Both the position numbers and the translations under genes were made by a program. A stretch of 64,000 bases of DNA from JADGQN01 sp035315185 (GTDB lineage Bacteria; Desulfobacterota; Syntrophorhabdia; Syntrophorhabdales; WCHB1-27): assembly GCA_035315185.1 (NCBI GenBank), contig DATFYE010000027.1, positions 1-64,000 of the forward strand. Direction: 5' to 3'. Every line of letters begins with the position of its first letter. The first letter of the stretch is position 1. This document shows positions 16,414 through 24,960 of the stretch, one piece after another. Under the pieces are notes generated by a model. The model saw only the letters and a list, made by a program, of their open reading frames with translations, did not search any database and was not told where the DNA came from.

Positions 16414-17916
16414 ATGAATCGTATAGCACTGACGCTTTCAGCTGTCGTACTGTTTCTTCTTTGCATCCCTGGAGTTTATGCAGAGGAAAAAGACAAGGCC
16501 TCTTCTTCCGCGCCTCTGAGCGAAGGGACAAAAGCCTGTCTCGACTGCCACAAGGACCTTCACCCAGGCCTTGTGCGGGACTGGCTTGCAAGCAGACATG
16601 CGCAGGTCGTTCCCGGTGTGGCCATAAAAAAGGCTGAGATGGAAAGGAGGATATCAGCGAAGTCGATTCCTGAGGCGCTACAAAGTGTGGCTGTCGGATG
16701 CTACGAGTGCCATACTTTGAATCCTGCAGCACATAAGGACAATTTCGAGCATGCTGGTTACAAGATCAACGTTGTCGTCTCTCCCAACGACTGCAGAACG
16801 TGCCATTCCATTGAGGCGGAGCAGTACAGCGAGAGTACAAAGGCCTACGCGTTGGCCAATCTTGACAATAATCCCGTTTTCAAGACCCTTGTCGAGACTA
16901 TTGATGGAAGCAAGGGGCTTAAGAACAAGAAGTTAGTCACTTCAAAACCATCGGACACCACCAAAAACGATACGTGCTACGCGTGCCACGGTACTGAGGT
17001 CGTCGTGAAGGGTTTCAAAACGGTCTCGACGGACGTTGGCGACATGCAATTCCCGGAACTTCTCAACTGGCCGAATCAAGGTGTGGGAAGGATAAATCCG
17101 GATGGAAGCTTCGGGGCGTGCACGTCCTGTCACCCGAGGCACAGGTTCGCAATCAGCGTTGCACGAAAGCCATACACATGTTCTCAGTGCCATGTCGAAC
17201 CCGATGTCCCGGCTTGGAACGTCTATCGCGAAAGTAAACATGGTAACATCTTCTTCTCCGTCGAACGGGAGTGGGCTTTCGAGAACGTGCCCTGGGTCCC
17301 GGGCAGAGACTTTACTGCGCCCACCTGTGCCACCTGTCACAATAGTCTCCTCTCCACCGCCGATGGGACAACCATCGCCGAGAGAAATCACAATTTCGGA
17401 TCAAGGCCATGGGCCCGCATCTTTGGCCTCATCTATGCTCATCCACAGCCAAAAAGCGGTAAGACGTATCTCATCAAGAACAAGGACGGACTGCCACTGC
17501 CGACCACCTTCGCCGGAGAGCTGGCCTCCGATTATCTGATCGACAAGGAGGAGCAGATCAAGCGACTGGGCCGGATGAAGAGGATATGCCAGTCCTGTCA
17601 CGCGAGCGGCTTCACCGACGGCCACTTCACGAAGTTCGCCGCTTCCATAGAAGAGGCTGACCAGATGGTAAAGGCGGCGACTCTTCTCCTGCAAAGCGCC
17701 TGGGACGCCGGGCTGGCCGACAAATCGAACCCGTTTGATGAAGCAATCGAACAGAAATGGGTCAAACAGTGGCTCTTTTATGCAAACTCTGTCCGGTTTG
17801 GCTCGGCTATGATGGGGCCTGGCTACACTACTTTCGAACACGGCTGGTGGGATTTAACAAATAACCTTGCGGAAATGACTGACCTCATCAAACTGGAGAA
17901 GGGGAAGGGCAAATAG
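16414..17916 (+). CDS. Octaheme c-type cytochrome, hydroxylamine oxidoreductase family
   Basis: A 500-residue periplasmic cytochrome. After a signal peptide (1-23) there are eight CxxCH heme sites: CLDCH, CYECH, CRTCH, CYACH, CTSCH, CSQCH, CATCH and CQSCH. Order and length fit the HAO/octaheme family, and the C-terminal GPGYTTFEHGWWDL is the family segment that holds the active-site region. Members oxidise hydroxylamine or reduce nitrite/hydroxylamine; in organisms without ammonia oxidation a reductive or detoxifying role is more likely. GAAGGGGGT precedes ATG 16414; an upstream extension to 15997 overlaps the glycosyltransferase gene and is not likely. No quinol-oxidising partner gene is adjacent. 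Confidence 0.9.
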   Translation: MNRIALTLSAVVLFLLCIPGVYAEEKDKASSSAPLSEGTKACLDCHKDLHPGLVRDWLASRHAQVVPGVAIKKAEMERRISAKSIPEALQSVAVGCYECHTLNPAAHKDNFEHAGYKINVVVSPNDCRTCHSIEAEQYSESTKAYALANLDNNPVFKTLVETIDGSKGLKNKKLVTSKPSDTTKNDTCYACHGTEVVVKGFKTVSTDVGDMQFPELLNWPNQGVGRINPDGSFGACTSCHPRHRFAISVARKPYTCSQCHVEPDVPAWNVYRESKHGNIFFSVEREWAFENVPWVPGRDFTAPTCATCHNSLLSTADGTTIAERNHNFGSRPWARIFGLIYAHPQPKSGKTYLIKNKDGLPLPTTFAGELASDYLIDKEEQIKRLGRMKRICQSCHASGFTDGHFTKFAASIEEADQMVKAATLLLQSAWDAGLADKSNPFDEAIEQKWVKQWLFYANSVRFGSAMMGPGYTTFEHGWWDLTNNLAEMTDLIKLEKGKGK

Positions 17917-18039
17917 AGCGGCCTTCCTTTTCCGTGCTATAATGGATAAACTTGTGGCCCTGCTTTTATCGCGACAGGAATGGCGCAAGGCTGGTCAAGA
18001 AGGTCCCGGTAAGGCCTCATCGAGGCGAAAGGAGATCAC

Positions 18040-18324
18040 ATGGCTATCCTCTTTTTTGCAGTACTTATTATCGCGGCCGCAGTCATATTTTCAACCCAGA
18101 ACAGCGCCGCCGTTACCCTCTCATTCATCACGTGGCGCTTCAGTGCATCGCTGGCGATCGTCGTATTTCTGGCCGTGCTGGCAGGCATGGTGATCATGGG
18201 TCTCTTATGGATGGGCGCGAGCTTCAAGAAAAGCATGAAGAAGGGGATCAAGCCTTCGGATGCCACCATAGCAACCAGGAATGGATCGCCGGTTAAAGAT
18301 AAAGAAGCGGTCAAAGGTCCGTAA
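18040..18324 (+). CDS. LapA-domain membrane protein
   Basis: A 94-residue inner-membrane protein of the lipopolysaccharide assembly protein A (DUF1049) family. Two membrane helices (about 1-22 and 34-60) are joined by STQNSAAVTLSFITWRF, the family hallmark, followed by a short charged cytoplasmic tail. LapA in enteric bacteria influences LPS synthesis control. GGAGA lies upstream of ATG 18040. It may be cotranscribed with the two sugar-transferase genes that follow. Confidence 0.85.
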   Translation: MAILFFAVLIIAAAVIFSTQNSAAVTLSFITWRFSASLAIVVFLAVLAGMVIMGLLWMGASFKKSMKKGIKPSDATIATRNGSPVKDKEAVKGP

Positions 18325-18354
18325 AGATATCCAGTCCGTGTTGGCGCACCGCAA

Positions 18355-19038
18355 GTGGATCAGTACGTATGTATCGTCATATTCGTGAGGTCTCCTGACA
18401 AGGGGAGAGTAAAAACGCGGTTGACATCAGTTCTCGACGAGGACACGGTTGTCGAGCTCTACCGCTGTTTTGTGCTTGACCTTCTTCGGATATTAAGCCA
18501 CGGCAACTTTGGTCTGCGCATCTGTTTTTACCCGGCTGAGGCCGGGAGCAAACTGGCGGATTGGCTCGGCGAGGAGTATGTCTGCATTGCTCAACAGGGG
18601 AAAGACCTTGGTGAGCGGATGGAGAATGCGTTTCACGCTGCCTTCGCCGAAGGCTTCCGAAAGGTACTCATCATCGGCAGCGACAGTCCGGATCTGCCGG
18701 GTGAACTATTTGAAGAAGCCATCAACGCGCTTGCATCAAAAGATGCTGTAATAGGTCCCGCAATAGACGGCGGTTACTATCTCATTGGTTTTAACTCCGA
18801 TCGATTCCTGACAGAGGTTTTTTTTAGAAGTATCGACTGGGGAACGTCTACTGTATTCCAACAGACCATGGGTGTGCTGAGCAGGCATGGTTATGATGTG
18901 CACGTGCTTCCTCAGTGGCGTGATATCGACACTTACGATGATCTAATAGCGTTCCGGCGCAACCATGAGCTGACGCCGGCCGGACAACTGCTCACCTTGG
19001 ACTACTTGAGATCGGCTGGCGGGATGCGGAATGAGTAG
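18355..19038 (+). CDS. TIGR04282-family (DUF2064) glycosyltransferase-like protein
   Basis: A 227-residue nucleotidyl/glycosyltransferase-fold protein. Family features are the early IVIFVRSPDKGRVKTRL, the DSPDLP motif (about 123) and the GPAIDGGYYLIGF segment (about 142). The family is named for arsenosugar biosynthesis because of its neighbours in some genomes, but its reaction is not proven generally. The start is GTG 18355. It overlaps the next gene (TIGR04283) by 8 nt; this pair is a common conserved unit. Confidence 0.88.
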   Translation: MDQYVCIVIFVRSPDKGRVKTRLTSVLDEDTVVELYRCFVLDLLRILSHGNFGLRICFYPAEAGSKLADWLGEEYVCIAQQGKDLGERMENAFHAAFAEGFRKVLIIGSDSPDLPGELFEEAINALASKDAVIGPAIDGGYYLIGFNSDRFLTEVFFRSIDWGTSTVFQQTMGVLSRHGYDVHVLPQWRDIDTYDDLIAFRRNHELTPAGQLLTLDYLRSAGGMRNE

Positions 19039-19741
19039 CCCGTGTAATATCTCAATTGTGATTCCCGTTTTCCACGAAGAAAAGGTGATCAATAAAGCTG
19101 TGGATGCTTTGCGCAGGCTGCCTTTTGAGGGCCGATTAGAGATTATTGTGGTGGACGGAGACCCGGGAGAACAAACACTGGTAGCGATAAGCGACTCTCG
19201 TGTGATTAAAGCGCGCTCAGAGAAGGGCCGGGGCAAACAGATGAACGCGGGGGCGATGCTCGCGAGCGGTGAGGTTTTGCTCTTTCTCCATGTGGACACG
19301 GAACTACCGCCGGACGGGCTCACGCAGATATGCACGGTAATGCGTGACAGAAACTATGTGGGCGGAAGCTTCGATTTGGGAATAGGCTCAGATAGGTTCT
19401 GTTTCAGATTGATTGAGCGGGCCGCGTCGCTGCGCTCGCGGATAACAAAGATGCCTTACGGCGACCAGGGTATCTTTTTGAGAAGAGAATCTTTCTTCGA
19501 TCTGGGCGGATTCCGGGAGTTACCGCTGATGGAGGACGTAGACCTCATGCGTCGCGTGAAACAGTCAGGAAAAAAGATCCACATTATAGCCCGGAAGATT
19601 AAGACGTCTGCACGGCGATGGGAAAAGGAGGGCGTGGTTTACTGTACCTTCAGAAACTGGATGTTGATCCTTCTTTATCTGCTCGGAGTCTCACCTCGGC
19701 GCCTGGCGCGGCTGTACCCAGACCACAGCAGGATCAGGTAA
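19031..19741 (+). CDS. TIGR04283-family glycosyltransferase (GT2)
   Basis: A 236-residue family 2 glycosyltransferase: ISIVIPVFHEEKVI at the N terminus, VVDGDPG, the GRGKQMNAGA segment (about 57-67) and LFLHVDTELP as DxD. The C terminus has a single hydrophobic segment (NWMLILLYLLGVSP), suggesting membrane association. It forms the usual pair with the TIGR04282 protein upstream (8-nt overlap). The sugar and acceptor are unknown. Confidence 0.9.
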   Translation: MSSPCNISIVIPVFHEEKVINKAVDALRRLPFEGRLEIIVVDGDPGEQTLVAISDSRVIKARSEKGRGKQMNAGAMLASGEVLLFLHVDTELPPDGLTQICTVMRDRNYVGGSFDLGIGSDRFCFRLIERAASLRSRITKMPYGDQGIFLRRESFFDLGGFRELPLMEDVDLMRRVKQSGKKIHIIARKIKTSARRWEKEGVVYCTFRNWMLILLYLLGVSPRRLARLYPDHSRIR

Positions 19742-19762
19742 AAACAAGAACGCTACCCGTGC

Positions 19763-20071
19763 CTATTCGACGTAGCCTATCGGGCGCCGGAACGTATACT
19801 CGAAGGGCTCAGTGATCAGATGGTCGCCCACCTCAGCACCTGCTCCGGTGGTAGCCGCAAAGGGAAAAGCCACAATACTGGCCGCGACACCAACAGCGCA
19901 CGCCGCAATGCCCATGGGGCGAAGTATAAGCAGATCGAAGAGCACGTTGTCCACGGGGATGTCTCCCCTCTCCTGCACGGCATACCTGGTTGTGGTGCCC
20001 GCATGTGCCGGTATTTGGACAAGACTGACTGCCAGGAGCACGAGTAACCCGATTACGATCCGTTTCTTCAT
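19763..20071 (-). CDS. Small exported protein of unknown function
   Basis: A 102-residue protein with a clear signal peptide (1-22, ending in PAHA), a hydrophobic Ala/Gly-rich stretch (GIAACAVGVAASIVAFPFAA, about 54-73) and a Glu/Phe-rich tail. I do not recognise the family; the hydrophobic stretch resembles glycine-zipper envelope proteins. AAAGGAGG precedes ATG 20071, and its start overlaps the stop of the upstream HAD gene by 4 nt (ATGA), so the two are co-translated. Confidence 0.78.
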   Translation of the reverse strand: MKKRIVIGLLVLLAVSLVQIPAHAGTTTRYAVQERGDIPVDNVLFDLLILRPMGIAACAVGVAASIVAFPFAATTGAGAEVGDHLITEPFEYTFRRPIGYVE

Positions 20072-20664
20072 ATATTTTCCTCCTTTATCGCTTTTCTGAA
20101 ATTCTCCACATTCGTAAAACGAAGCGTTTTCCATCCCCGAGCCTGCGCTCTTTCCAAATTCTCAGGCGTGTCATCCACGAAGAGTATCTCCTGGGGTTTT
20201 ACCCCGAGCTGCCCGGCTACGTCGTCAAAAAGAGTTGCATCCCTTTTACTTCTTTTCAAGTTGAAAGAGTTGAAAATACGATCGAAGTGCTGATAAAAAG
20301 GCTCTTGCTGGTTCAACTCATCGAGCCAGTTCGTCTGATCGGTCAATAGGGCCACGGTCACTCCAGCAGCCCTGACTCTCTTAATTTCTTCGAGCATAGG
20401 GCGTCTCAGCACAAAACAATTGAGTATTTCTCTCCGTAATTCATTATCGCCATTTCTTACGTTAGTCTTAACCCTGATTGCCTCCCAGTACCCATGTTCA
20501 CTGGTCTCACCTGTTACATACCCACTAGTGTATATCAAATTTCGTGCCACGACAAAGAATTCTTCGGGGTTGAGGCCATTATTTTTTGCTATTGCCTTAA
20601 GCCCTTCTCGGAATCCCTCGTCAGCCAGAACCCCTCCGAAGTCAAGCACGAGAGCCTTTACCAT
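20068..20664 (-). CDS. HAD-superfamily hydrolase (IA type)
   Basis: A 198-residue HAD protein. Motif I reads LDFGGVLADEG with the nucleophile Asp; motif II is LLTDQTNW, and motif IV is LFVDDTPENLERAQ. The second residue of the DxD pair is Gly (DFG), as in many epoxide-hydrolase-N/YihX-like members, so it may act on small phosphorylated compounds. It is the first gene of a two-gene operon with the small exported protein. The substrate is unknown. Confidence 0.82.
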   Translation of the reverse strand: MVKALVLDFGGVLADEGFREGLKAIAKNNGLNPEEFFVVARNLIYTSGYVTGETSEHGYWEAIRVKTNVRNGDNELRREILNCFVLRRPMLEEIKRVRAAGVTVALLTDQTNWLDELNQQEPFYQHFDRIFNSFNLKRSKRDATLFDDVAGQLGVKPQEILFVDDTPENLERAQARGWKTLRFTNVENFRKAIKEENI

Positions 20665-20797
20665 GGGCTAACGATAATTATAACATAGTCACGCTGCGCA
20701 CAAAAAGCTAGGTAAATACAAGAACAGTCCTTACCTTAACCTTCGTCCCAGTCTTGGCCTGTTTCTTTGCAGGAAAATCTGGTAAAATAGAATCAGC

Positions 20798-21673
20798 ATG
20801 AAGATAGGCGTTTTCTCAGACAGAGACAGGATCTTTATTGGCGGCGTCTTCAACGAGCAGGTCTTTGATTTCTCGGCAGCGTCCCTGCAGTTGGAGAAAG
20901 AGGCCCTTCCTGACCTGGGCACAATCTTCCGGCAGGAACGCTTTGACTCCAAGCTTTTTCACCATCTGTTTATGCTCGGACAGTATCGGCAGGAGTTCTG
21001 GCTCCCCTTGGGTTTCCTTTCTTTTGTTCCGCTTTACAGGCCGGATAAGATCATCTGCCTGGGTCTTAATTACTCAGAGCATGCGCGTGAGACGGCTATC
21101 GACCTGCCCAAAGAGCCCATTTACTTTGTCAAAGCCAATTCCGCAGTTATTGCGCACGAGCAGCCCATCATGTATCCTGATGGGTTGGGAAGAATTGACC
21201 CTGAAGCGGAGCTGGCGGTGATTATAGGCAGGCGGGCAAAGGAAGTTACCGAAGAAGAGGCCGCGGCCTACATCGGTGGATACACGATTCTCAATGACGT
21301 GACTGCCCGAGACCTGCAAGCCAAGGACATTCAGAATAAACACCCATGGTTTCGCAGCAAAAGCCTTGATACTTTCTGCCCCATAGGGCCGTGGATTGTT
21401 ACTGCCAATGAAATTCTTCCGGACGAGCCCTTAAAACTCAGCCTCAGCGTGAACGGGGAGGTAAGACAAAACTCGTCCACAAAGTACCTTGTCTTCAAGA
21501 TATCCTCCCTCATTTCGACGATATCGGCACTCATGGTTCTGGAACCCGGAGACATCATTTCTACAGGCACTCCTGAGGGGATAGCACCGATATACCCGGG
21601 AGACGTGGTGGAGATTGAAGTGGAAAAGATCGGAATATTACGTAATGGGGTGGAGAAGAAAAAGGTCTCGTGA
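20798..21673 (+). CDS. Fumarylacetoacetate hydrolase family protein
   Basis: A 291-residue FAH-family enzyme. The N-terminal accessory region ends near 75; the FAH barrel begins at RPDKIICLGLNYSEHA. Metal ligands lie in DPEAELAVIIGRRAKEV and in NDVTARDLQAKD; SKSLDTFCPIGPW and the GDIISTGTPEGIAP loop are family signatures. Such enzymes cleave or decarboxylate acylpyruvates and hydroxy-oxo-dienoates in aromatic breakdown. A TAAAAT box lies about 16 nt upstream of ATG 20798. It shares a TGATG junction with the next gene. Confidence 0.9.
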   Translation: MKIGVFSDRDRIFIGGVFNEQVFDFSAASLQLEKEALPDLGTIFRQERFDSKLFHHLFMLGQYRQEFWLPLGFLSFVPLYRPDKIICLGLNYSEHARETAIDLPKEPIYFVKANSAVIAHEQPIMYPDGLGRIDPEAELAVIIGRRAKEVTEEEAAAYIGGYTILNDVTARDLQAKDIQNKHPWFRSKSLDTFCPIGPWIVTANEILPDEPLKLSLSVNGEVRQNSSTKYLVFKISSLISTISALMVLEPGDIISTGTPEGIAPIYPGDVVEIEVEKIGILRNGVEKKKVS

Positions 21674-22443
21674 TGAGGTTCGTAGTAGGGGCGCTTCTCT
21701 TCCTGCTCTGTCTTCTTCCTCAACCCGCAGTACCTTTCACCGCCGATGAGATCAACGTTCTACTGCCGCGCGTAAAAGAAAGCCCTGTTGGCGACAGGAT
21801 AGCCTTCTGGGCAGAGCAATTCGTCGGGACCCCTTATGACAAGGACCCGTTGGGTGACTATGTGAGGCGGGCCCTGATAGTGGCCGACGAGCGCGTTGAC
21901 TGCATGTATCTCACCTTCAGGGCCGTGGAACTGGCCCTGGCGCATAACCCTGAAGAGGCTATCGATAAAGCACTTACGATGCGCTTCCACACGCGAGGTA
22001 TCTTGAAGGACGGGAAGGTGGTCAACTATGATGATCGATATCAGGACGGGATAGATATGATCAGAAGCGGGAAATACGGTGCGGAGATCACGGCCCGGCT
22101 TGGCAAGACCCGTCAGATCACAGAGCCGGACAGCGGGGACACGATTCAATTTCTCCCCGCCGCCGAAGTGGAGCGGGGCTTAAATCTAAATTTTCTCAAT
22201 ACAGGTGATATTGTCTATTTCGTCGGAGACCCATCGAAGAGGGCCGTGGGAGGTCTTATTGCGCATATGGGTATCATCAAGGTTGAGCAAAAAAATGGCG
22301 GGCTTGGTCGCACTGTCTATCTTATCCACGCTTCGGGTACGAAGAAGAGGGGCGGCTCTGTGAAGAAAGTGCTTCTGGATGAGTATCTTTCTCACATGCA
22401 GCACGCCGGGGCAAAGATTTCCCGGCTCAGCGAGGGTAAGTAG
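21673..22443 (+). CDS. Exported DUF1460-type (amidase-like) protein
   Basis: A 256-residue protein with a signal peptide (about 1-21), then features of the N-acetylmuramoyl-L-alanine amidase-like DUF1460 family: FWAEQFVGTPYDKDPLG, the nucleophile region RVDCMYLTFRAVELA (Cys about 77) and GGLIAHMGIIKV with the catalytic His. It likely acts on periplasmic peptidoglycan. ATG 21673 overlaps the FAH gene stop by 1 nt. A second family member lies at 46483-47232. Confidence 0.8.
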   Translation: MRFVVGALLFLLCLLPQPAVPFTADEINVLLPRVKESPVGDRIAFWAEQFVGTPYDKDPLGDYVRRALIVADERVDCMYLTFRAVELALAHNPEEAIDKALTMRFHTRGILKDGKVVNYDDRYQDGIDMIRSGKYGAEITARLGKTRQITEPDSGDTIQFLPAAEVERGLNLNFLNTGDIVYFVGDPSKRAVGGLIAHMGIIKVEQKNGGLGRTVYLIHASGTKKRGGSVKKVLLDEYLSHMQHAGAKISRLSEGK

Positions 22444-22619
22444 CACTTACGTTAGTTGAAGGAATATTAAACGCACCTCGCAGGCCGGAATCGCGCCGGA
22501 TATTGCGCCCGTGATTGCCGCCCAGCGGTGCGGGTCTAACAGCGCCGCCTCGTGTTTTCCGATTGTGTTCAAAAAGGGCCAACCCTGCTCATTACAGGAC
22601 GAGACCTGCTGTGCGGACG

Positions 22620-23189
22620 TCATCGGATCTGGAAGCTGTCCACCGTCACCATGAACTCCTTTGCCGTCACAGCGTACTCAGCTTGTGGTACAGCGAGGGA
22701 AAGCACAAACAATTTGTTCCTGCTTGTATCATCGATGTAATAGCTGAGAAAAACAAAAGGCACATCATTGGGTACGTCCAGCTTCTTTCCGAACAGGGCT
22801 TCGCCGTTGCCCGACGTACTTGTAATGGCCGTTACCGCGATTTGAATGGCTTTCCTGCCGTTTATCTCCATCTCTGTTGGCGGGGAGACAATTTGAAATC
22901 CCGATGCTTCAAGCTTGGCCGCCTGCAGCTGGCCAAATTTCGGGAGGTTGATTTTTCCGGAAACCTCTACAAATTGAACACCTATACCCGATCTATTCTT
23001 AATGTAAGCGGCAAGCCAGGTGTGGCCCTTCCCGGGAGCATCGCGCGACCAACCCTCGGGCACTTTAAAGCTTATCCCGTGTTCCTTGTTGACATAGCGA
23101 TCCTTGCTTTCTAGCTGGTTGCATCCGGACATAACCAAGAGAAGTATCGAAACTACACCTATCGATACCAGATGTGTACATCTACTCAT
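22620..23189 (-). CDS. Lipoprotein with PsbP/DcrB-like domain
   Basis: A 189-residue envelope lipoprotein. ATG 23189 follows GGGGGAC and gives a signal peptide with the lipobox VMSGC (Cys23). The mature part begins KDRYVNKEHGISFKVPEGWSRD, the typical start of PsbP/DcrB-like folds (a beta-sheet domain seen in many small lipoproteins). The rest is uniform, with no catalytic motif. It stands alone on the minus strand. Confidence 0.8.
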   Translation of the reverse strand: MSRCTHLVSIGVVSILLLVMSGCNQLESKDRYVNKEHGISFKVPEGWSRDAPGKGHTWLAAYIKNRSGIGVQFVEVSGKINLPKFGQLQAAKLEASGFQIVSPPTEMEINGRKAIQIAVTAITSTSGNGEALFGKKLDVPNDVPFVFLSYYIDDTSRNKLFVLSLAVPQAEYAVTAKEFMVTVDSFQIR

Positions 23190-23420
23190 GTTTGTCCCCC
23201 TGCCTCTCTGGGGAGCAGACCTCACCTACCGCCGTTTTTCAAGGTTCTTCGCTTCCTCAGCAAAAGACTTAAGGCAGCGCTTCGTCCGATGCCGGAGCAC
23301 GACCTGATCCATTCGATGCTTCGTGCAGCCCACAGGCGAATACCTCATGACCCGCGTCGAACTTCATGGTTCCTCTAATCGGCTAGTTGCTGAATGGAGA
23401 TTCTTTGGTTTCCATTCGGT

Positions 23421-24388
23421 TCATTTGAGACCGCCATGCTGGAGCAGCAATTCTGCCGTCTCCTTGAGGTCTTTCTTCATCCCGGGTTTGTCAGGGAACA
23501 CCAAGTTAAATGCATCCTTGCCCATCAATTTAGATGCCCCCTCGCGGCCCTCGAGAGCATAGCGCAACGGCGTGGCGCCGCAGTTGTCCTTCGCATTAAC
23601 ATCAGCTTTATGCGCGAGCAGCAAAGCTGCTACGTCTTTTTGGCCGTATATTGCGGCGATGTGCAGGGGCGTCGTGCCGGTATTGGCCTTGGCGTTGACG
23701 TTGGCGTTGTTGGCCAGTAGCAACGCTGCCATGTCCTTGTGCCCTTCCATAGCCGCAGCGTGCAAAGGCGTTATGCCGTAGTCATTCGCGACATTAACGT
23801 CGGCCTTATTCGCCAGCAGCAATTTGGCAACCTCTCTGTAGTCTTTCTGTGTCGCCACGTATAAAGGCGATAGGCCGAGGACGCCCTTAGTATTGACATC
23901 CGCGTGATTGGCCAGCAGCAATGCCACCACATCCTTGTGGCCCCCGCCCGCCGCAAGGAACAAAGGCGTTGCCCCGTAGTTGTTCTTGCTGGAAATCAGG
24001 CGAGGATTGGCTCTGAGCAAGGCCTTGACCTTTTTCAAGTCACCATTCTTGGCCGCGTCGAGAATCTCGTTGCCAGCGGCGGGACCGCTCCCCTGCTGTC
24101 TGCTGACCTCTTTTTTTGGCCTGGCTGTGCGCCTTCTCCGTTTCTTGGTGGGGTCCTCCCTTTGCTTCTCAGGGTTGGTTCCTGTTGTTTGCCCGTTGGG
24201 CTATCTTCCCCAGCTTGGGCCGACTCTTTTTCGCCTTTCTGTGAATCAACTTCTGCCGGCGGCAGTGACGATGAAACTACGGTGTTTCCATCTTTGTCTT
24301 TCCACGTATAAACGGCTGGTGAGGCAGGCAGCGTAAAAAACAGTATCAGACAGAAAGTCGTTACGGTAATTCCAAGTCTCTTTCGCAT
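23421..24388 (-). CDS. DUF4124-ankyrin protein requiring a -1 frameshift
   Basis: Two frames form one gene. The first 93 codons (24388-24110) give a signal peptide, a DUF4124 domain (AVYTWKDKDGNTVVSSSLPP) and a hydrophilic linker. A -1 slip at A AAA AAG (24116-24110) then joins EVSRQQGSGPAAGNEILDAA and about six ankyrin repeats (GATPLFLAAGGGHKDVVALL and relatives) to the stop at 23421, 322 residues in total. The zero frame alone stops 24 codons after the slippery site. The heptamer is in exact phase and is the dnaX-type sequence. A sequencing or assembly error in a run of seven A, or a recent loss of function, are the alternatives. It is exported and probably binds proteins in the periplasm. 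Confidence 0.72.
24110..24116 (-). promoter_or_regulatory. Candidate -1 ribosomal frameshift heptamer A AAA AAG
   Basis: In the zero frame the codons are CAA AAA AAG, so the slippery heptamer A AAA AAG is in phase. A short stem (AGCGG/CCGCT, loop TCCCG) lies about 18 nt downstream, and a Shine-Dalgarno-like GGAGAAGG lies about 18 nt upstream. The stimulators are weaker or less well spaced than in E. coli dnaX. Confidence 0.5.
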
Positions 24389-24960
24389 TACACGGTCCCC
24401 CTTCTTGACACGCTGCGCGAAGGTGCTCTCAGATGGTTATCGCTGTATGAAGGCCGAACTTTAACTCGACAGGACAAAGAAAAAAGGGAGGGGAAAGAGG
24501 GAAAAGGCTACTTTCTTGGCCAGGAAGAAGCAAACGAAATTTGTCGTCAAGAAATTCTTAAAATCTTTTGCATCGCAAAAAACTCGCTTGCACTACTACT
24601 AATACAAACGTAATAAATAACCTGATATCACCCTCCTCCCTAACCCTCCCCCCTTGAGGGGGAGGGGAGGTGGGGGGTTAAATGAGTTAATGCGTTTGTA
24701 TTAATTGCTCTTATACACGGAAGTTCACGATTACCGCTTAAAAGGCGTTATTCGGTTGACAGCAAACGGATGCACGCTCATAGGAAATTAGCGTGTACGG
24801 CTCCCTTGTGCGGACATACAGTGTCGGAAGTGGCAAGGCGTCTTGTACTCACCCGTGGAGCGCAGACAGAGGCATAGCAGATTTCTCACAAAGGATGGGT
24901 TTTTGATTTTACCAGGACGTTTCGACCGAGTCACCGTCATGCATAGTGCGTGACGCCATC
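24389..24960. other. Gene-free region with an inserted repeat
   Basis: No open frame here is convincing. The main feature is the repeat at 24600-24703. The remainder is AT-rich near 24540-24600 and holds the promoter of the ankyrin gene on the minus strand, which I could not place. Confidence 0.45.
24600..24703. repeat. 104-bp MITE-like element with 11-bp terminal inverted repeats
   Basis: TAATACAAACG (24600-24610) and its exact complement CGTTTGTATTA (24693-24703) bound the element. Inside is a strong hairpin, CCCTCCCCC / GGGGGAGGG with a 5-nt loop, preceded by CCTCCCTAACC. CCCTCACCCTAACCC-type cores are common in dispersed bacterial repeats. No coding capacity. Confidence 0.65.

Noticed and set aside
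22515..23114. 199-residue plus-strand frame
   Set aside because: It is antisense to the lipoprotein gene, which has a ribosome site, lipobox and a recognised domain start.
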